Assembly (NCBI RefSeq): GCF_001815355.1
Contig: NZ_KV820361.1
Location: 106,230 to 170,229, forward strand
From: Haemophilus sp. HMSC068C11
GTDB lineage: Bacteria > Pseudomonadota > Gammaproteobacteria > Enterobacterales > Pasteurellaceae
Length of the DNA stretch: 64,000 nt
Reading direction: 5' to 3'
The position numbers and the translations under genes were made by a program. Positions within the stretch are counted from its first letter, which is position 1; each line of letters begins with the position of its first letter. This document shows positions 17,419 to 26,696 of the stretch, piece by piece. The notes beneath the pieces were generated by a model. That model ran no database searches. It saw only the letters and a program-made list of their open reading frames with translations, and was not told where the DNA came from.

Positions 17419-18198
17419 TTAAGCCTTCATAAATAAGCTGTAAAAACGGTAAGTAAATACCAAAATAAATATTTGAAATAATGCTACCAAAATACCAAAA
17501 ATCACACTTAGAAATGATGTACCTAGGATTGCACCAACGCTATTCACTAATAAAGGTAGAAGTAAATAAGTGATCAAAGCATAAATAATCAATATGCCAT
17601 TACGTTTAACACCCGCACGCCACACTTGTAAAGCACTTTGTCCTATAGATTGATTGGATGCAATGTAATGCACAGGCGATAAGCATAGGCGAACAAAGAA
17701 AAATAAACCAAATACCATTGAAACAAAGGCTAGGGGAGAGAGCGCATTTTGGCTTAAAGGAGAGAGCTCATCTTTGCTTAAAAATGAGCTCATAACATCA
17801 GCAAGGCCAAATAAAAGTGGCAAACTCATAAAAATATCTAAAACGACCACACCTAAAAAACGACGCAATGTCAGCATGAGACCTTGATTAATCGGATTTT
17901 CATTTTGTTGACTAATATGATGAATAGTTGCAATACCGAAGGTTGCAATAAAAGACATTAACAATTGTTGGAATAAAAAAGATCCAATCAGCACAGTTGG
18001 CTCCACTTTGCTCAATGCATCAATAATATCCTGTTGTGATGGATTAGGATTATCACCCAAACTCGGCATTGGGACACTGACTAGTGCATTAATCAATTGT
18101 GAGATGACGAAAATACCAATGAAAATCAGCACGGTTTTTCGCTGATTACGCATAAAGTTGAGGCTATCTTGAAAAATCTGAGTAAAATTAATTTGCAT
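17419..18198 (-). CDS. yciC: YciC-family (UPF0259) membrane protein
   Basis: Integral membrane protein with about six predicted helices, 259 residues, of the YciC family. The N-terminal [21 protein letters not shown] and the central [17 protein letters not shown] fit this family. Function is not known. I start at the ATG; a GTG four codons earlier is in frame but overlaps what looks like the ribosome site GGGA. First gene of the yciC-yciB-yciA-yciI cluster, conserved in E. coli apart from tonB. Pre-dominantly hydrophobic, with a helical C-terminus ending FYSLFMKA. Confidence 0.85.
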   Translation of the reverse strand: MQINFTQIFQDSLNFMRNQRKTVLIFIGIFVISQLINALVSVPMPSLGDNPNPSQQDIIDALSKVEPTVLIGSFLFQQLLMSFIATFGIATIHHISQQNENPINQGLMLTLRRFLGVVVLDIFMSLPLLFGLADVMSSFLSKDELSPLSQNALSPLAFVSMVFGLFFFVRLCLSPVHYIASNQSIGQSALQVWRAGVKRNGILIIYALITYLLLPLLVNSVGAILGTSFLSVIFGILVALFQIFILVFTYRFYSLFMKA

Positions 18199-18211
18199 AC
18201 TATATCCCACA

Positions 18212-18239
18212 ATAATAAAACCCCGATTATACAGGGTTT
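18212..18239 (-). terminator. Terminator after purN
   Basis: On the minus strand AAACCC and GGGTTT form a six-base stem with a ten-base loop, followed by TTATTATTG. It lies between the purN stop and the yciC start. Confidence 0.6.
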
Positions 18240-18309
18240 ATTGTTTTTTTCATAAAATCAGGTTATTTAATGGTGATTTCATTTACCATTTTCAAGAGAG
18301 AATATCGTT

Positions 18310-18948
18310 TTATTCATAAGCATAGCCATTAGGCGGTAGCAACTTACCATCTAAATAAGCTTGATTTTCAATCAGTTTTAATCGCTCTTCAATAAACCAT
18401 TTAATCACTAAAGGATAAATATTATATTCCTGTTCACGCGTACGAAGTTCAATTTCCTCGACGGTATCACCAGGGAAAATAGGCACTTTAGCTTGTAACA
18501 CAATGGCACCACCATCGATCTCTTCATTGACAAAATGCACAGTTGTACCGTGTTCGCTGTCGCCATTCTTAAGTGCTCTTTGATAAGTATGTAACCCAGG
18601 ATATTTTGGCAGAAGGGAAGGATGAATATTTAAAATTTTCCCAGTAAAACGTTGTGTGAATGGCTTGGTTAAGATTTTCATGTAACCGGCTAACACAATG
18701 AGATCAATATTGAGAGCGTCTAAATAATCCCCTATAGCCTTATCCATAGCGGGATTGGAACTAAAATCTTGGTGCAAAAAAACTCGGCTAGGAATGCCCG
18801 CACTTTCAGCGCGTTCTAAGCCAAATGAATCAATTTTATTACTGATGACAGTCACGACCTTTCCTGGAATAAACCCAGTTTGACAAGCCTCAATTATCGC
18901 TTGAAGATTTGATCCTTGCCCTGAAATCAGGACGGCAATTTTTTTCAT
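18310..18948 (-). CDS. purN: PurN, phosphoribosylglycinamide formyltransferase
   Basis: Third step of purine synthesis: transfers formyl from 10-formyl-THF to GAR. The N-terminal KIAVLISGQGSNLQAI binds the phosphate, ILNIHPSLLPKYPG carries the catalytic Asn and His, and HFVNEEIDGGAIV carries the catalytic Asp. 212 residues is the standard length. It follows purM by 68 bases that include a stem-loop, and is expected to be part of the PurR-controlled purMN operon as in E. coli. Confidence 0.97.
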   Translation of the reverse strand: MKKIAVLISGQGSNLQAIIEACQTGFIPGKVVTVISNKIDSFGLERAESAGIPSRVFLHQDFSSNPAMDKAIGDYLDALNIDLIVLAGYMKILTKPFTQRFTGKILNIHPSLLPKYPGLHTYQRALKNGDSEHGTTVHFVNEEIDGGAIVLQAKVPIFPGDTVEEIELRTREQEYNIYPLVIKWFIEERLKLIENQAYLDGKLLPPNGYAYE

Positions 18949-18966
18949 ATTATTCTACATAAAAGA

Positions 18967-18999
18967 AGGGCGAACCTTTCATTCTGAAATTTTCGCCCT
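18967..18999 (-). terminator. Intra-operon stem-loop between purM and purN
   Basis: AGGGCGAA pairs with TTCGCCCT, an inner TTTC pairs with GAAA after a symmetrical two-base internal loop, and the apical loop is five bases. On the minus strand it is followed by TCTTTTATG. It could be a partial terminator or an RNA-stability element that lowers purN relative to purM. Confidence 0.55.
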
Positions 19000-19016
19000 G
19001 AAATGGAAAAGAGAAA

Positions 19017-20054
19017 TTATTTAATAATGACTTGTGGTTCGTTATCTGTCGCATTTTCAATATGACCGATTAACCAGACATTTTCACCGGATTGTTTTAA
19101 AATCGCTAAAGCAGTTTCCACTTGCGATTGTGGTAATGCAATCACCATACCAACGCCACAGTTAAATGTACGGTACATTTCATAGGTTTCAATGTTGCCT
19201 TTTTCTTGTAACCATTTGAATACGGGTTGCCATTCCCAACTGCTTTCATCAATAACCGCTTTTGTATTTTTCGGTAATACACGAGGGATATTTTCCCAGA
19301 AACCGCCACCCGTTAAGTGTGCGATAGCATGGACTTCCGTTTGTTTGATTAAAGCGAGAACAGATTTTACATAGATTTTTGTCGGTGCAAGCACTTGTTC
19401 ACTTAATGGATGACCATCTAATTGCTCAGTGGCTGGGTTGACGCCAGCAACATCAATGACTTTACGAATTAAAGAATAACCATTTGAATGCGGGCCACTT
19501 GAACCTAGTGCAATTAAAGCATCTCCTACTTTAACTTGGCTACCATCAATGATTTCTGATTTTTCGACGACACCCACACAGAAACCTGCTAGGTCATAAT
19601 CGCCAGCGTGGTACATACCCGGCATTTCAGCGGTTTCACCACCCACTAATGCACAACCCGATTGTACACAGCCTTCTGCAATGCCTTTTACCACATCAGA
19701 GGCAACATCCACATCAAGTTTTCCTGTCGCATAGTAGTCTAAGAAGAATAATGGTTCGGCGCCTTGAACCACTAAATCGTTAACACACATCGCAACCAAA
19801 TCAATACCAATGGTATCGTGTTTTTTTAAGTCAATGGCTAAACGTAGTTTTGTTCCTACACCGTCTGTACCTGAAACGAGGATCGGTTCTTTATATTTGC
19901 CCGGAATAGCACATAATGCGCCAAACCCACCTAATCCCCCGATGACTTCAGGACGAGTAGTTCGTTTCACGTGTGGTTTAATACGTTCAACTAATTCATT
20001 ACCGGCATTAATATCCACGCCTGCATCTTTATAACTTAATGATGGTTTGCTCAC
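19017..20054 (-). CDS. purM: PurM, phosphoribosylformylglycinamidine cyclo-ligase
   Basis: Fifth step of purine synthesis: ATP-dependent closure of FGAM to AIR. The N-terminus [22 protein letters not shown] and the ATP loop [14 protein letters not shown] (about residues 60-73) are diagnostic; [11 protein letters not shown] and [11 protein letters not shown] follow, and [15 protein letters not shown] starts the second half. Length 345 is that of E. coli PurM. First gene of the purMN operon, with a PurR box in its upstream region. Confidence 0.98.
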   Translation of the reverse strand: MSKPSLSYKDAGVDINAGNELVERIKPHVKRTTRPEVIGGLGGFGALCAIPGKYKEPILVSGTDGVGTKLRLAIDLKKHDTIGIDLVAMCVNDLVVQGAEPLFFLDYYATGKLDVDVASDVVKGIAEGCVQSGCALVGGETAEMPGMYHAGDYDLAGFCVGVVEKSEIIDGSQVKVGDALIALGSSGPHSNGYSLIRKVIDVAGVNPATEQLDGHPLSEQVLAPTKIYVKSVLALIKQTEVHAIAHLTGGGFWENIPRVLPKNTKAVIDESSWEWQPVFKWLQEKGNIETYEMYRTFNCGVGMVIALPQSQVETALAILKQSGENVWLIGHIENATDNEPQVIIK

Positions 20055-20109
20055 AATGTTATCCTATATTTTTAGGTTAAATGATAAAACGGCGTGATTG
20101 TATCAGATT

Positions 20110-20125
20110 AAGCAAACGTTTGCGA
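20110..20125 (-). promoter_or_regulatory. PurR operator upstream of purM
   Basis: AAGCAAACGTTTGCGA contains a perfect 12-base palindrome GCAAACGTTTGC and fits the PurR consensus ANGCAAACGNTTNCNT in all but the last base. It lies 56 bases upstream of purM, consistent with hypoxanthine/guanine-dependent repression. Confidence 0.88.
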
Positions 20126-20158
20126 TAGTGATTTAATTGGGTTTTAACTAAAAAAATA

Positions 20159-20190
20159 ACCGCACTTTATTTTAAAGGATAAAGTGCGGT
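20159..20190 (-). terminator. Terminator made of two inverted uptake sequences (after yfcZ)
   Basis: ACCGCACTTTAT and ATAAAGTGCGGT form a perfect 12-base stem with an eight-base loop; each arm contains one exact 9-base uptake word. On the minus strand it is followed by TATTTTTTTAG, so it ends the yfcZ transcript. Confidence 0.88.
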
Positions 20191-20207
20191 CAATTTCTAA
20201 AAAGTTT

Positions 20208-20495
20208 TTAGCGATTCGCTAATTCAAAAATCATCGCTTCAGCTTGGCAGCTAAATGTAAAACGCGCCGTTAAATTGGCGCCATTTTCAGTTTCTGTGAT
20301 TTCACTTTTAATCTCGCAAGGATCGCTTTCTGTTTTGCGAGCTTTTTCAATGAAACGATTAAGTGCAGCTTCAGCTTCAGCTTTATTCGCATAGGTTTGA
20401 TGAATATCAACAGAACAATCTGAACCGTCAATAATCGTACCCACATCAACACAACTACAAGTGAGAGATTCTTCTGCTTTGCATGTTACTGTCAT
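20208..20495 (-). CDS. yfcZ: YfcZ-family (DUF406) protein
   Basis: A 95-residue cytoplasmic protein of the YfcZ/YiiS (DUF406) family. The N-terminus CSCVDVGTIIDGSDCSVDI with four cysteines, the central NKAEAEAALNRFIEKARKTESDPC and the C-terminus FTFSCQAEAMIFELANR align with E. coli YfcZ. Function is unknown. It is divergent from fadL, exactly as in E. coli, so the pairing is conserved over a long distance. The six cysteines suggest metal binding or redox sensitivity, but this is inference. Confidence 0.88.
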   Translation of the reverse strand: MTVTCKAEESLTCSCVDVGTIIDGSDCSVDIHQTYANKAEAEAALNRFIEKARKTESDPCEIKSEITETENGANLTARFTFSCQAEAMIFELANR

Positions 20496-20704
20496 AGGAT
20501 TTCCTTATTTAAAATTAAGATTGGTTATATTCTAGCATTTTTAAAACGCTCTGCCAAAGTAGCCACATTTTTTTAATTTAAATATCATTTATTTATAACT
20601 GGTCGGAACACTTTAAAATTAATCTAAAATAATTTGCACTCCATTTATTGGAGTTTTAGAATCTCGCGGCTTTTTTCATTATTATTAATAACAAAAGGTT
20701 CCAA

Positions 20705-22075
20705 ATGAGAAAATTTAATAAAACGCTATTAGCAATGACCATATTGTTAGCAGCAAGCGGTGCAAATGCAGCCGCATTCCAATTAGCAGAAGTTTCTACA
20801 TCAGGTCTTGGTCGTGCTTATGCTGGTGAAGCAGCAATTGCTGATAATGCTTCAGTGGTTGCAACTAACCCTGCATTAATGAGCTTATTCAAAACCAATC
20901 AATTCTCTGTGGGTGGCGTTTATGTAGATTCTAAAATTCACATGAGTGGTCCAGTTACAGTTAATGCGCTAGGTCGTACTGTTGCTGTAGGTTCTGCAGA
21001 TCATAATAGTGTTGTTCCTGGCTCATTGATTCCGAATATGTATTTTGTAGCACCAATTAATGACAAATTTGCCATTGGTGGTGGTATGAATGTGAATTTT
21101 GGATTAAAAAGTGAATATGAATCAGATTACAACGCGGGAGTATTCGGCGGTAAAACTGATTTAAGTGCGATTAACTTAAATTTAAGCGGTTCATATCGTG
21201 TCTCTCAAGGTTTAACTGCTGGTGTGGGTTTAAATGCAGTTTATGCAAAAGCAGAAATTGAGCGTCGTGCAGGTATTTTAAGTGATGCAGTGAAAAATGC
21301 TGCGCCATTAGTTCCTGCATTAGTGAAAGCTGGACGAATTTCACCAAACGCGGCCGCTTCTTTAGCAAAATTACAAGGTGTGAATAAAGAAACTGTATTA
21401 ACCCACTTACAGGATAAAAATGCATGGGGTTTTGGTTGGAATGCTGGTTTAATGTATGAGTTCAACGAAAATAACCGTGTTGGTTTAGCCTATCACTCAA
21501 AAGTTGATATTGACTTTGAAGATGATAGTGCTGTGAGTGCAGGTCGTACTATTCGTGGTCAAGGCCCTGCTGCAGGTGGGTTAACATTACACTTACCAGA
21601 TTATTTAGAATTATCAGGTTTCCACCAAGTCACAGATAATTTGGCATTACACTACAGCTACAAATTTACACACTGGAGCCGTTTCAAAGAGTTACACGCA
21701 ACCTTTAATGACGGTGAGCTTGCTTTCCACAAAGATGAAAAATATCGTAGCAATTCTCGTTATGCATTAGGTGCAACCTATAATGTAAATGATAAATTAA
21801 CGCTTCGTGCCGGTATTGCTTATGATGAAGCTGCTGCACCAACAGAGCATGCAAGTGCATCTATTCCAGATACTGATCGTATGTGGTATAGCGTAGGGGC
21901 AACTTATAAATTTACCCCTAATCTTTCTATTGATGCGGGTTTTGCACACTTACGTGGAAAAAAAATTCACTTTACCGAAAGCCAATCAATTGGTGGCTTA
22001 GCGACAGTAACAGCGAATTATACCTCTAAAGCAAGTGCTAACCTTTACGGTTTAAACTTAAACTACAGTTTCTAA
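20705..22075 (+). CDS. fadL: FadL-family outer-membrane transporter (OmpP1)
   Basis: Outer-membrane beta-barrel that takes up long-chain fatty acids and other hydrophobic compounds. A 23-residue signal peptide ends SGANAA; then the N-terminal hatch with AFQLAEVSTSGLGRAYAGEAAIADNAS and NPALM, and repeated amphipathic strands ending in LYGLNLNYSF with C-terminal Phe. At 456 residues it matches Haemophilus outer-membrane protein P1, a surface-exposed and variable antigen. Upstream is a small hairpin ACTCCA/TGGAGT (20638-20654) in the likely leader. A strong terminator follows. Substrate specificity in Haemophilus, which lacks a full beta-oxidation set, is mainly membrane lipid supply (known for the genus, not shown here). 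Confidence 0.93.
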   Translation: MRKFNKTLLAMTILLAASGANAAAFQLAEVSTSGLGRAYAGEAAIADNASVVATNPALMSLFKTNQFSVGGVYVDSKIHMSGPVTVNALGRTVAVGSADHNSVVPGSLIPNMYFVAPINDKFAIGGGMNVNFGLKSEYESDYNAGVFGGKTDLSAINLNLSGSYRVSQGLTAGVGLNAVYAKAEIERRAGILSDAVKNAAPLVPALVKAGRISPNAAASLAKLQGVNKETVLTHLQDKNAWGFGWNAGLMYEFNENNRVGLAYHSKVDIDFEDDSAVSAGRTIRGQGPAAGGLTLHLPDYLELSGFHQVTDNLALHYSYKFTHWSRFKELHATFNDGELAFHKDEKYRSNSRYALGATYNVNDKLTLRAGIAYDEAAAPTEHASASIPDTDRMWYSVGATYKFTPNLSIDAGFAHLRGKKIHFTESQSIGGLATVTANYTSKASANLYGLNLNYSF

Positions 22076-22101
22076 TTTGTAAAAAATTTAGCATAATACG
22101 C

Positions 22102-22135
22102 AGCACACCGAATGTATGTTCGGTGTGCTTTTTTC
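22102..22135 (+). terminator. Terminator after fadL
   Basis: Perfect 11-base stem AGCACACCGAA / TTCGGTGTGCT, six-base loop, then TTTTTC. Confidence 0.93.
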
Positions 22136-22165
22136 TTATATGACTTTATAAAAAACGAGAGAAAA

Positions 22166-22705
22166 ATGACCGCACTTTTTTATGCTTATATGGACTCACC
22201 AATTGGTCGGTTATTGATGCTTTCTGATGGTGAATATTTAACGAATTTAGATTGTGAATTAGAACAAACCACGCCGAATCCCAATTGGATTTTGAGAGAG
22301 AATTTACCGCTTTTTGAAAAAGTGCGGGGCGCTTTAACGCGTTATTTTAATGGCGAACTAGAAAGTTTCTCCGATATTCCTTTATCGCCTAAAGGTACCG
22401 CATTTCAACAAGCGATTTGGGCAGCATTGCGTCAAATTCCTTATGGTAAAATGGCGAGTTATGGTGGTTTAGCAGAAAGCATTAATAACCCTAAGGCGGT
22501 GCGAGCTGTTGGCGGTGCGGTAGGGAGTAATCCCATTAGTATTATCATTCCATGTCATCGTGTATTAGGGAAAAAATGTGAAATTACTGGTTTTGGTGGT
22601 GGATTGCCAGCAAAACGCTTTTTATTGAAACTAGAAAATATTCCTTACATCGACAAAGGCGTAGAATACGTTAAACCGAAATTATTGAAGAAATACCACG
22701 AATGA
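22166..22705 (+). CDS. ogt: Ogt, methylated-DNA-protein cysteine methyltransferase
   Basis: Suicide repair protein that removes O6-methylguanine adducts. The active-site PCHR motif has its acceptor Cys at residue 130 ([12 protein letters not shown]), preceded by the DNA-binding helix with [16 protein letters not shown] and [14 protein letters not shown] start at the ATG after GAGAGAAAA, giving 179 residues; the longer frame of 18 more codons lies within the fadL terminator region. Codons 2-4 are an uptake sequence (ATGACCGCACTTTTT). It overlaps mutH by four bases (ATGA), so two DNA repair functions are made together. Confidence 0.94.
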   Translation: MTALFYAYMDSPIGRLLMLSDGEYLTNLDCELEQTTPNPNWILRENLPLFEKVRGALTRYFNGELESFSDIPLSPKGTAFQQAIWAALRQIPYGKMASYGGLAESINNPKAVRAVGGAVGSNPISIIIPCHRVLGKKCEITGFGGGLPAKRFLLKLENIPYIDKGVEYVKPKLLKKYHE

Positions 22706-23373
22706 TCCCACAAACCGAACAAGCCTTATTAGAAAAAGCGCAATCTATTGCGGGGTTAACCTTTGGCGAACTTGCAGATGAGTTAAATATTTCCGTTCCG
22801 CCTGATTTAAAACGCGATAAAGGTTGGGTTGGAATGTTGCTTGAAACCGCATTAGGAGCGACTGCTGGTAGTAAAGCAGAGCAGGACTTTTCCCATTTAG
22901 GCATCGAATTAAAAACCTTACCCATCAATGCCGAAGGTTTTCCGTTGGAAACCACGTTTGTGAGCCTTGCGCCCTTGGTTCAAAACTCAGGAGTAAATTG
23001 GGAAAATTCACACGTTCGTCATAAATTATCGACAGTTTTGTGGATTCCTATTGAAGGTAGTCGAGACATTCCTTTGCGTGAGCGCCATATTGGTCAGCCT
23101 ATCTTATGGCGTCCTTCGACTGAACAAGAACATCAATTACGCCAAGATTGGGAAGAGTTGATGGATTATATTGTGCTCGGAAAGTTAGATCAGATTACGG
23201 CGCGTATTGGTGAAGTCATGCAACTGCGTCCAAAAGGCGCCAATAGTAAAGCCATTACGAAAGGCATTGGTAAAAATGGGGAAGTGATTGATACCTTGCC
23301 ACTGGGCTTTTATTTACGGAAAGAATTTACGGCAGGCATTTTAAACGCTTTTCTTAATCATAAAAATGGGTGA
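22702..23373 (+). CDS. mutH: MutH, mismatch-repair nicking endonuclease
   Basis: Endonuclease that nicks the unmethylated strand at hemimethylated GATC when activated by MutS-MutL. The catalytic triad is visible as Asp62, Glu69 and Lys71 ([11 protein letters not shown]), with the same spacing as Asp70/Glu77/Lys79 in E. coli. 223 residues, close to the H. influenzae enzyme used for structure work. The C-terminal [13 protein letters not shown] is typical. Second gene of the ogt-mutH pair; its stop codon is inside the stem of the terminator. Presence implies a Dam-directed mismatch repair system. Confidence 0.97.
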   Translation: MIPQTEQALLEKAQSIAGLTFGELADELNISVPPDLKRDKGWVGMLLETALGATAGSKAEQDFSHLGIELKTLPINAEGFPLETTFVSLAPLVQNSGVNWENSHVRHKLSTVLWIPIEGSRDIPLRERHIGQPILWRPSTEQEHQLRQDWEELMDYIVLGKLDQITARIGEVMQLRPKGANSKAITKGIGKNGEVIDTLPLGFYLRKEFTAGILNAFLNHKNG

Positions 23374-23390
23374 ATCATCACCCATTTTTT
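23362..23390. terminator. Bidirectional terminator between mutH and tilS
   Basis: Stem AAAAATGGGTGA / TCACCCATTTTT with loop ATCA. The mutH stop codon lies in the left arm and the tilS stop codon abuts the right arm, so the two convergent genes share it with no spare sequence. Confidence 0.92.
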
Positions 23391-24681
23391 ATTTCTCTTC
23401 ATTTTGAAAAACACGGAAAAATCCCACCGCACTTTGTAAAGTCTCACCATAAAAAATGAGTGGAATGCGATTTCGTTGCCAAGGTGGAACGCCGAGCTCT
23501 TGCCAAATTTTTTTCATGGTTTCGGCAGGGCGATTATGCTGTCGTTTCACTTTGCCAGTATAAGCAAATCGTATTTGAATCGGTTCTTGTGTATCAGCAA
23601 GTTGAATCAGTTTGTCATTCCAATGCACTAAAATGCCTCTCGCATTGTGGGCTGCACAAATTGTTCCAAGATTATCGGGCAAGGTAATCTGTTGATTTAA
23701 CGGCATATCAAGACAAGTTTGCGACAAATCAGTGAATGTTTCCGTTAAATAGAGACATTGTTGATAACGGCGAATAATATGTTCCCCAAGTTGAAATTGT
23801 GGGGAGGCATCCGCTTTAGCCTGAATAACATCATCAATAATATGCATTAATTGAATTTGCGTTGGCATGGCAATCTGATTTTTAGCCAACCACATTCGCA
23901 AAAGTGCGGTTTGTTTTGGCGATGAATAGTCTAGAAAGTTCAGGAGCGAAAACTGTTTTTGATCCTCAAGAAGATGCTGTTCAAAGCAATCTTGTAATAA
24001 TTCATTAATCAGTTGTTGTTGCTCAAAACAATGTTGTGCGGCACGCTGAACTGTATGATCAAAATGCCCCCATCGCTGGCGTAATTCAGGCAAAATTTGG
24101 TTACGTAAGAAATTACGATCGTAATGATTATTTTGATTGCTTTCGTCTTCGACCCAAGACAGATTTTCTTGCTGAACGTAATCTTCTAATTCATTTCGGC
24201 TAAAAGAAAGGAGCGGGCGTAGAATAGGCATCCCGAATAATTGGCTTTCTTTTTGCATGGCACCTAAACCTTGTAATCCTGCGCCTCGTTTTAATGCGAG
24301 GAAAAAGGTTTCAGTTTGATCATTCAAATGATGTGCAGTAACCAGATATTCGTCAGGTTGAATATGTGTTGAAATAGCCTGATAACGGGCTTCTCTTGCG
24401 CCAGCCTCAATACCATCGTGCATTTCCACTTTGACTTTTTCAATAATAAGTGGAATCGCAAATTGTTCACAGAGTTGTTGGCAATGAGCTGTCCAAGCAT
24501 CCGCATTCGGGCTTAATCCGTGATGGATATGGATAGCTCGCAGGCTTAAGTGCGGTCGTTTTTCACTGAGTTTTTTAACTAAAGAAAGCAGTGCAGTGGA
24601 ATCCAAACCACCGCTAAAAGCGATGAGAAGCTTATTGGCGGTGGTTGGAATTTGTGCTTGGAATAATGAAAAAAGATCCAT
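23389..24681 (-). CDS. tilS: TilS, tRNA(Ile)-lysidine synthetase
   Basis: Modifies C34 of the CAU-anticodon tRNA-Ile to lysidine so that it reads AUA. The N-terminal PP-loop ATPase has SGGLDSTALL at residues 24-33; the PLLSFSRNELEDYVQQENLSWVEDESN region and NFLRNQILPEL are typical of the family, followed by the two C-terminal tRNA-recognition domains. 430 residues matches E. coli TilS. It is joined to pdxY by a one-base overlap. Three uptake sequences lie in the gene. Confidence 0.95.
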   Translation of the reverse strand: MDLFSLFQAQIPTTANKLLIAFSGGLDSTALLSLVKKLSEKRPHLSLRAIHIHHGLSPNADAWTAHCQQLCEQFAIPLIIEKVKVEMHDGIEAGAREARYQAISTHIQPDEYLVTAHHLNDQTETFFLALKRGAGLQGLGAMQKESQLFGMPILRPLLSFSRNELEDYVQQENLSWVEDESNQNNHYDRNFLRNQILPELRQRWGHFDHTVQRAAQHCFEQQQLINELLQDCFEQHLLEDQKQFSLLNFLDYSSPKQTALLRMWLAKNQIAMPTQIQLMHIIDDVIQAKADASPQFQLGEHIIRRYQQCLYLTETFTDLSQTCLDMPLNQQITLPDNLGTICAAHNARGILVHWNDKLIQLADTQEPIQIRFAYTGKVKRQHNRPAETMKKIWQELGVPPWQRNRIPLIFYGETLQSAVGFFRVFQNEEK

Positions 24682-25547
24682 TAGGCAACTTTAACAGCTT
24701 TGTAGTTTGTACTTGGATTTAAGATTTCAAAACGTGCAGCAATCGGTTGGAGTTCGTAAGATTTCAAATCAAACGTAGTTTTCATTACACCCGCAACGGC
24801 ATTATTCATTTTTTCAAAAGCTTCAACATCATTGCCACAGTTTAAGTAATGCGCCAAGAAAGTCCCCGCAATTAAATCACCCACACCAACAGGTTCAAAG
24901 TTAAATTTATAAAGCGGACGACTTAAATGCCATACACCTTCAGGTGTCGCCATAATAATTTCAAAGGTATCAGGATCATTTAATTTACCTGCTTTACCTA
25001 AGTGTTTGACCAACACTTTTTTCACACCTTTAGCCACTAATGCATTGGCGGCTTTGAGCACATCGTCAAAGGTGTTTATAGGGAAGTCAGAAAGTGTACG
25101 AAGTTCGGAAAGATTTGGGGTCATGATGTCCGCACGTGGAATGGCTTTTTCAATTAAGCGTTCACGTACACCATCCGCTACTACGCAGACTTTTTCGGCA
25201 TTTGGCATCACTGGATCGCACAAGTAAAGTGCATTTGGGTTACGAGCTTTGATTTTCTCTAAAGCATAGATAATTTGATCAACTTGTTCCGCTGAACCTA
25301 AATAGCCAGAAAGTAACGCATCACATTCTTGCAGTTTCCCAATCGCATCTAAACCGTTAGCAATTTCACCAATTTGTTCTTGAGGGATCACCATGCCTGT
25401 CCATTTGCCATATTGAGTATGGTTAGAGAATTGCACGGTATTGAGTGCCCATACATCTACACCTAAGAGCTGCATTGGGAAGGTCGCAGATTTATTGCCA
25501 GCGAAGCCATAAACCACGTGAGATTGGATTGCTAATACGTTTTTCAT
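24681..25547 (-). CDS. pdxY: PdxY, pyridoxal kinase
   Basis: Phosphorylates pyridoxal in vitamin B6 salvage. Ribokinase-fold protein of 288 residues; N-terminal [23 protein letters not shown] is the vitamin-binding region, and C-terminal [15 protein letters not shown] carries the catalytic Asp and anion hole. The Asp-containing Mg site is at LCDPVMPN. PdxY rather than PdxK on length and the N-terminal sequence. Upstream of tilS in the same transcript. Confidence 0.94.
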   Translation of the reverse strand: MKNVLAIQSHVVYGFAGNKSATFPMQLLGVDVWALNTVQFSNHTQYGKWTGMVIPQEQIGEIANGLDAIGKLQECDALLSGYLGSAEQVDQIIYALEKIKARNPNALYLCDPVMPNAEKVCVVADGVRERLIEKAIPRADIMTPNLSELRTLSDFPINTFDDVLKAANALVAKGVKKVLVKHLGKAGKLNDPDTFEIIMATPEGVWHLSRPLYKFNFEPVGVGDLIAGTFLAHYLNCGNDVEAFEKMNNAVAGVMKTTFDLKSYELQPIAARFEILNPSTNYKAVKVA

Positions 25548-25622
25548 TTTGAGTTCTCCTTTTATATTATTTTAGGCATTGATGCTGTTTCTTGCATCCA
25601 TGCAACATTTTTTCAAAACACA

Positions 25623-25653
25623 AAAAAGAGCGGTTAAACTAACCGCTCTTTTT
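25623..25653 (-). terminator. Terminator after accA
   Basis: Fourteen-base perfect stem AAAAAGAGCGGTTA / TAACCGCTCTTTTT with a three-base loop. On the minus strand it is followed by further T bases, just after the accA stop codon. Confidence 0.92.
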
Positions 25654-25661
25654 CTATTTTA

Positions 25662-26609
25662 TTAACAATAACCGTAAGACATTAAACGTTCATAACGTCT
25701 TTCTAATAAGCCATCTTTGTCGAAGGTATCGAGTTCGTTTAGTTCTTCAACAAGGCATTGTTTTAAATTACGTGCCATTTCATGATAATTACGATGTGCA
25801 CCACCTAATGGCTCTTGAACGATATTATCAATTAAACCCAACTCTTTTAAACGAGTTGCGGTTAAGCCCATGACTTCTGCTGCGGTTGACGCTTTTTCTG
25901 CGCTTTTCCATAAGATAGAAGCACAGCCTTCTGGTGAAATAACGGAATAAGTTGAATATTGCAACATATTCACTTTATCTCCCACACCAATGGCTAATGC
26001 ACCACCGGAACCGCCTTCACCGATTACCGTACAGATAATAGGTACTTTTAAGGTAGACATTTCACGTAAGTTACGAGCAATCGCTTCAGATTGACCACGT
26101 TCTTCCGCACCGATACCCGGGTAAGCCCCTGGCGTGTCGATAAAGGTAATAATAGGTAAGTTGAAACGCTCAGCCATTTGCATTAAACGTAGCGCTTTAC
26201 GATAACCTTCAGGTGCTGGCATACCAAAGTTACGTGTTACTTTATCTTTTACTGTACGACCTTTTTGGTGACCGATAATCATTACCGCGCGACCATCTAA
26301 ACGAGCAAGACCACCTACGATTGCTTTATCATCTGCAAAGGCACGATCGCCTGCAAGTTCTTGGAAATCAGTAAAAATATGTTCGATATAATCAAGCGTG
26401 TATGGACGATTTGGGTGACGTGCCATACGAGAAACCTGCCATGCATCAAGATTTGCAAAGGTTTTTTTGGTTAATTCATCGCTTTTCTTTTGTAAGCGTT
26501 TAATTTCATCGTGTAAATCAATTTTGTCATCAGATGCTGAACGTAGCGCTTCAATTTTGGCTTCAAGTTCAGCAATAGGTAATTCAAAATCTAAATATTC
26601 TTGGCTCAT
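25662..26609 (-). CDS. accA: AccA, acetyl-CoA carboxylase carboxyltransferase alpha subunit
   Basis: Carboxyltransferase alpha subunit of acetyl-CoA carboxylase, first committed step of fatty acid synthesis, working with AccD. A crotonase-like fold protein of 315 residues with N-terminal coiled coil [21 protein letters not shown], and the core [32 protein letters not shown] and [19 protein letters not shown] typical of AccA. Monocistronic here. The gap to znuB holds a degenerate inverted pair of uptake-like words. Confidence 0.97.
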   Translation of the reverse strand: MSQEYLDFELPIAELEAKIEALRSASDDKIDLHDEIKRLQKKSDELTKKTFANLDAWQVSRMARHPNRPYTLDYIEHIFTDFQELAGDRAFADDKAIVGGLARLDGRAVMIIGHQKGRTVKDKVTRNFGMPAPEGYRKALRLMQMAERFNLPIITFIDTPGAYPGIGAEERGQSEAIARNLREMSTLKVPIICTVIGEGGSGGALAIGVGDKVNMLQYSTYSVISPEGCASILWKSAEKASTAAEVMGLTATRLKELGLIDNIVQEPLGGAHRNYHEMARNLKQCLVEELNELDTFDKDGLLERRYERLMSYGYC

Positions 26610-26696
26610 TTCTTATCCTAAAATATCGTCAAAAGTTGCCCGCACTTTATCAAGATTTAAGGTGCGGTGCAAATGGTTTTCACTGGTTGGAGCGGA

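Noticed and set aside
20638..20654. Hairpin ACTCCA/TGGAGT in the fadL leader as a riboswitch
   Set aside because: A simple six-base hairpin with no further conserved structure; not enough for a riboswitch call.
26639..26668. Uptake-like words between znuB and accA as a terminator
   Set aside because: Both copies are imperfect and only about six bases pair; no T-run after the hairpin.
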